From: Acidobacteriota bacterium
Lineage (GTDB): Bacteria > Acidobacteriota > Blastocatellia > Pyrinomonadales > Pyrinomonadaceae
Assembly: GCA_020200135.1 (NCBI GenBank)
Contig: JAIVJI010000108.1
Location: 9,264-42,722, forward strand
Reading direction: 5' to 3'
Length of the DNA stretch: 33,459 bases
Shown piece after piece: positions 29,034-33,459 of this stretch. The notes beneath the pieces are model-generated. The model had not been told where the DNA came from and ran no database searches. It saw nothing but the letters and a program-made list of their open reading frames with translations. The position numbers and the translations under genes are program-made. Every line of letters starts with the position of its first letter. The stretch's first letter is position 1.

Positions 29034-30640
29034 CTCGTCTCGCGCGCCTCGGCGTGGAAGCCGCCCTGCGACTCGCCGGCGACGACGCGCGCGCGCAGCG
29101 CCTCGACGCTCGCGCGGGAGCGCGCGAGGAACGGGCGCGGGTAGGCGCCCATGTAGAGCATCAGCACGAGCAGCGGCGCGAGCAAGCCTATCTCGCGCCA
29201 GTTCAAGTCGGCGAGCCTTCGGTTCTCCGGGTGCCTGACGCGGCCGAAGAGCACGCGCTGCAACATCCAGAGCATGTAGACGGCGGCCCAGATGACGCCC
29301 GTCGCCGCGAGCATCGTCACCACCCACGAACGCGAAACGTTGTGGACGGCCGGGTCGGAGGTCCAGAAGCCGAACATGATGAGGAACTCGCCCACGAACC
29401 CGTTCAGAAGCGGCAGCCCCACCGACGAGAGCGACGTGAAGACGAGGAACGTGGCGAACAGCGGCATCGGCTTCGACAGCCCTCCGAAGTCGGCGATCAT
29501 GCGCGTGTGCCGCCGCTCGTAGATCATCCCGACCAGCAGGAAGAGCGCGCCGGTCGAGACGCCGTGGTTGAGCATCTGGTAGAGCGCGCCCTGCATCCCC
29601 GCCTCCGTAAAACTAAACATCCCGAGCACGACGAACCCCATGTGGCTCACCGAGGAGTAGGCGACCAGACGCTTCACGTCGGGCTGCACCATCGCCACCA
29701 GCGCGCCGTAGATGATGCCGATGACGGCGAGCACGATGAAGATGGGGGCGAACTCGCGCGCCGCCTCGGGGAAGAAGGCGAAGTTGAAGCGCATCAGCCC
29801 GTAGGTGCCCATCTTCAGCAGCACGCCCGCGAGGATGACCGAGCCGGCGGTCGGAGCCTCGGTGTGCGCGTCGGGCAGCCACGTGTGCAGAGGGAAGAGC
29901 GGAATCTTGACGCAGAAGGCGACGGCGAACAGGATGAAGAGGATGGCCTGTTCGCGCGTGGCGATGCCGTTCGCGGTCAGCCCCATCCGCCCCTGCTGGA
30001 GCGCGTCGAGCAGAAGCGCGTAGTCGAACGTCCCCGCGCCGCCGCCCGCGCCGTTCGCGTAGAGGTACCAGAGCCAGATGATGCCGGCGAGCATCAGGAG
30101 GCTCCCCACCGCCGTGTAGATGAAGAACTTGACCGCCGCGTAGAGGCGGCGCTCGCCGCCCCACGCGCCGATGAGGAAGAACATCGGGACGAGCGAAGCC
30201 TCGAAGAAGAGGTAGAACAGCAGCAGGTCGAGCGAGACGAACACTCCTATCATCGCCGACTCGAGCAGCAGCATGAAGGCGAAGAAGGCGAGCGGACGCT
30301 TCTCGACCGATGTCCAGCTCGAAAGAATCGAGATGGGGACGAGCAGCGTCGTCAGGATCACGAGCCAGAGGCTGATGCCGTCCACGCCGACGTGGTAGCG
30401 CGCGCCGATGGACTCGACCCACGGAATGTCGGTCACGAAGTGGTAAGCGCCGCCCGCGCCGAGTCCGACGGGGCGCGTCAGCAACAGCAGCGAGGCCGCG
30501 AACGTCAGGAGCGAGAAGCCGAGGGCGATCCAGCGGTAGTGACGTTTGTCCGCGTAGGGCGCGAAGAGACCGTGCGCGGCGAGGGCGAGCGCCCCGACGA
30601 GCGGGAGCAGGATGAGAATCGTGAGCAGGTTTGGCTCCAT
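29030..30640 (-). CDS. nuoM: NADH-quinone oxidoreductase subunit M
   Basis: The start MEPNLLTILILLPLVGAL at 30640 gives a 536-residue product with about 14 helices and NuoM landmarks: GVDGISLWLVILTTLLVPIS, FYLFFEASLVPMFFLIG (with the conserved Glu), PLFPLHTWLPDAHTEAPTAGS and KRLVAYSSVSHMGFV. It is the antiporter-like subunit of the complex I membrane arm. It begins 5 bases after the nuoL stop. Because nuoL carries a one-base shift, the upstream part of nuoL can be read straight into nuoM in one frame, giving an artificial fused protein of about 1221 residues; the subunits should be kept separate. Confidence 0.93.
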   Translation of the reverse strand: MEPNLLTILILLPLVGALALAAHGLFAPYADKRHYRWIALGFSLLTFAASLLLLTRPVGLGAGGAYHFVTDIPWVESIGARYHVGVDGISLWLVILTTLLVPISILSSWTSVEKRPLAFFAFMLLLESAMIGVFVSLDLLLFYLFFEASLVPMFFLIGAWGGERRLYAAVKFFIYTAVGSLLMLAGIIWLWYLYANGAGGGAGTFDYALLLDALQQGRMGLTANGIATREQAILFILFAVAFCVKIPLFPLHTWLPDAHTEAPTAGSVILAGVLLKMGTYGLMRFNFAFFPEAAREFAPIFIVLAVIGIIYGALVAMVQPDVKRLVAYSSVSHMGFVVLGMFSFTEAGMQGALYQMLNHGVSTGALFLLVGMIYERRHTRMIADFGGLSKPMPLFATFLVFTSLSSVGLPLLNGFVGEFLIMFGFWTSDPAVHNVSRSWVVTMLAATGVIWAAVYMLWMLQRVLFGRVRHPENRRLADLNWREIGLLAPLLVLMLYMGAYPRPFLARSRASVEALRARVVAGESQGGFHAEARETR

Positions 30641-30645
30641 GACTT

Positions 30646-32695
<2,050 letters not shown>

Positions 32696-32696
32696 A

Positions 32697-32999
32697 CTAA
32701 AGTCTCAGCATGCTCGCGTCGTCAACGTCGAGCGACTCGCGGTTGCGGAAGATGGCGATGATGATGCCGAGTCCGACGGCGGCCTCGGCGGCCGCGACCG
32801 TCATCACGATGAAGACGAAGAGCTGACCGGTCACGTCGCCGAAATAGCTGGAGAAGGCGACGAACGTCAGGTTGACGGCGTTGAGCATCAGCTCGATGCA
32901 CATGAACATCTGGATGGCGTTTCGCTTGACGATGACGCCGACCACCCCGATGGTGAACAGCACGGCCGAGAGCGCCAGGTACCACGTCAAAGGGATCAT
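32697..32999 (-). CDS. nuoK: NADH-quinone oxidoreductase subunit K
   Basis: The 100-residue protein has three membrane helices and the NuoK signature [18 protein letters not shown], with the conserved Glu of the second helix, and [20 protein letters not shown] with the Glu of the third. Both acids are part of the proton pathway in complex I. The length matches the family. The start overlaps the nuoJ stop (ATGA), and nuoL starts 1 base after its own stop codon. Confidence 0.95.
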   Translation of the reverse strand: MIPLTWYLALSAVLFTIGVVGVIVKRNAIQMFMCIELMLNAVNLTFVAFSSYFGDVTGQLFVFIVMTVAAAEAAVGLGIIIAIFRNRESLDVDDASMLRL

Positions 33000-33459
33000 C
33001 CCTCCCCCCTTTCTTCCGCCGCGCGGTCGGCGGCCGCGTCCGCGTCCGCGCGCTCTATCTGCGCGCGCGCGAAGGCGCGCCCCGTCGCTGCCGTGTCGCC
33101 GGGCTTGAGCGCGAGGTCGCCCGCCGGCGTCAGCACCGCCGGCTCTTCGGTCACGTTCCCGGGCGCGGCGAGGAGAGGCGTCCGCCCCTGCCGCGCGAGC
33201 GTGATGGCGCCGACGAGCGCCATCAGGATGAGCACGGACGTGACCTCGAAGGGGAGCAGGTACTTCGTGAACATCCCCGTCCCGATGGACGCCGTCAGCC
33301 CGATGTCCGAAGGGCCGGGCGCCGGGGGCGTGACCCGCGCCGAGCCGCTGCCGAGCTGGAGCATAAAGGCCGCCTCGCCGACGAGCACCGCCGCCAAAAG
33401 CACCCCCACGGGGATGAGGTAGGTCAGCCGCAGGGGTCGGCGCGCCTCCTCCTCGACGT
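32996..33459 (-). CDS. nuoJ: NADH-quinone oxidoreductase subunit J, C-terminal part
   Basis: The frame is open to the window edge, so the N-terminal helices lie outside. The visible part begins [19 protein letters not shown], continues with a helix ([14 protein letters not shown]) and the helix [24 protein letters not shown], which is the last helix of NuoJ. A long charged tail of about 55 residues follows (ending [15 protein letters not shown]), longer than in most NuoJ proteins. The order before nuoK is the standard complex I order. Confidence 0.88.
   Translation of the reverse strand, partial: VEEEARRPLRLTYLIPVGVLLAAVLVGEAAFMLQLGSGSARVTPPAPGPSDIGLTASIGTGMFTKYLLPFEVTSVLILMALVGAITLARQGRTPLLAAPGNVTEEPAVLTPAGDLALKPGDTAATGRAFARAQIERADADAAADRAAEERGEG

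Overview
The window is GC-rich bacterial DNA with tightly packed operons, many 4-base ATGA start/stop overlaps and Shine-Dalgarno-type starts. Gene content (system II cytochrome c maturation, many multiheme cytochromes, a nuo operon and a decayed TPR-sensor family) fits an Acidobacteriota lineage, perhaps Blastocatellia. That is an inference from content, not a phylogenetic result.

Bases 1-16408 form an electron-transfer island. After the end of a metallo-beta-lactamase-fold gene and a small TPR/secreted-protein operon on the minus strand come resB and ccsA, which together attach heme to apocytochromes outside the membrane. A second, paralogous membrane-anchored TPR gene follows them across a perfect 31-bp inverted repeat. 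Next are an unassigned secreted protein, a nine-heme, a seven-heme and a tetraheme (lipoprotein) cytochrome, and a small lipoprotein. A bidirectional terminator separates these from a minus-strand operon of three unusual fusion proteins: (i) two cyclic-nucleotide-binding domains, a four-cluster [4Fe-4S] module and a membrane domain with paired histidines suited to two hemes b; (ii) a cytoplasmic FHA domain, one membrane helix and a seven-heme cytochrome; (iii) a membrane-anchored two-cluster ferredoxin fused to a FAD/NAD(P) oxidoreductase. Together they read as a transmembrane electron path from NAD(P)H to periplasmic cytochromes with two built-in signal-sensing modules. This is the best candidate here for an undescribed system.

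Bases 16409-17900 are a lower-density stretch with a small secreted peptide gene and, divergently, a decayed TPR gene. Bases 17902-21237 are an ECF sigma factor, its zinc-finger anti-sigma factor and a secreted HtrA-like double-PDZ protein that has lost its protease triad.

Bases 21371-26685 hold a circularly permuted ATP-grasp enzyme, a PilZ protein, a GCS2-type carboxylate-amine ligase, and on the opposite strand a TauE/SafE permease, a class I glutamine amidotransferase and an unknown protein. The ligases and amidotransferase suggest amide-bond chemistry on a small metabolite or peptide. Bases 26761-33459 (minus strand) are the distal part of a complex I operon, nuoJ(partial)-K-L-M-tlpA-N, with a thioredoxin-like gene inserted between nuoM and nuoN and an apparent one-base frameshift in nuoL. 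No rRNA, tRNA, CRISPR array, insertion sequence or prophage was recognised.
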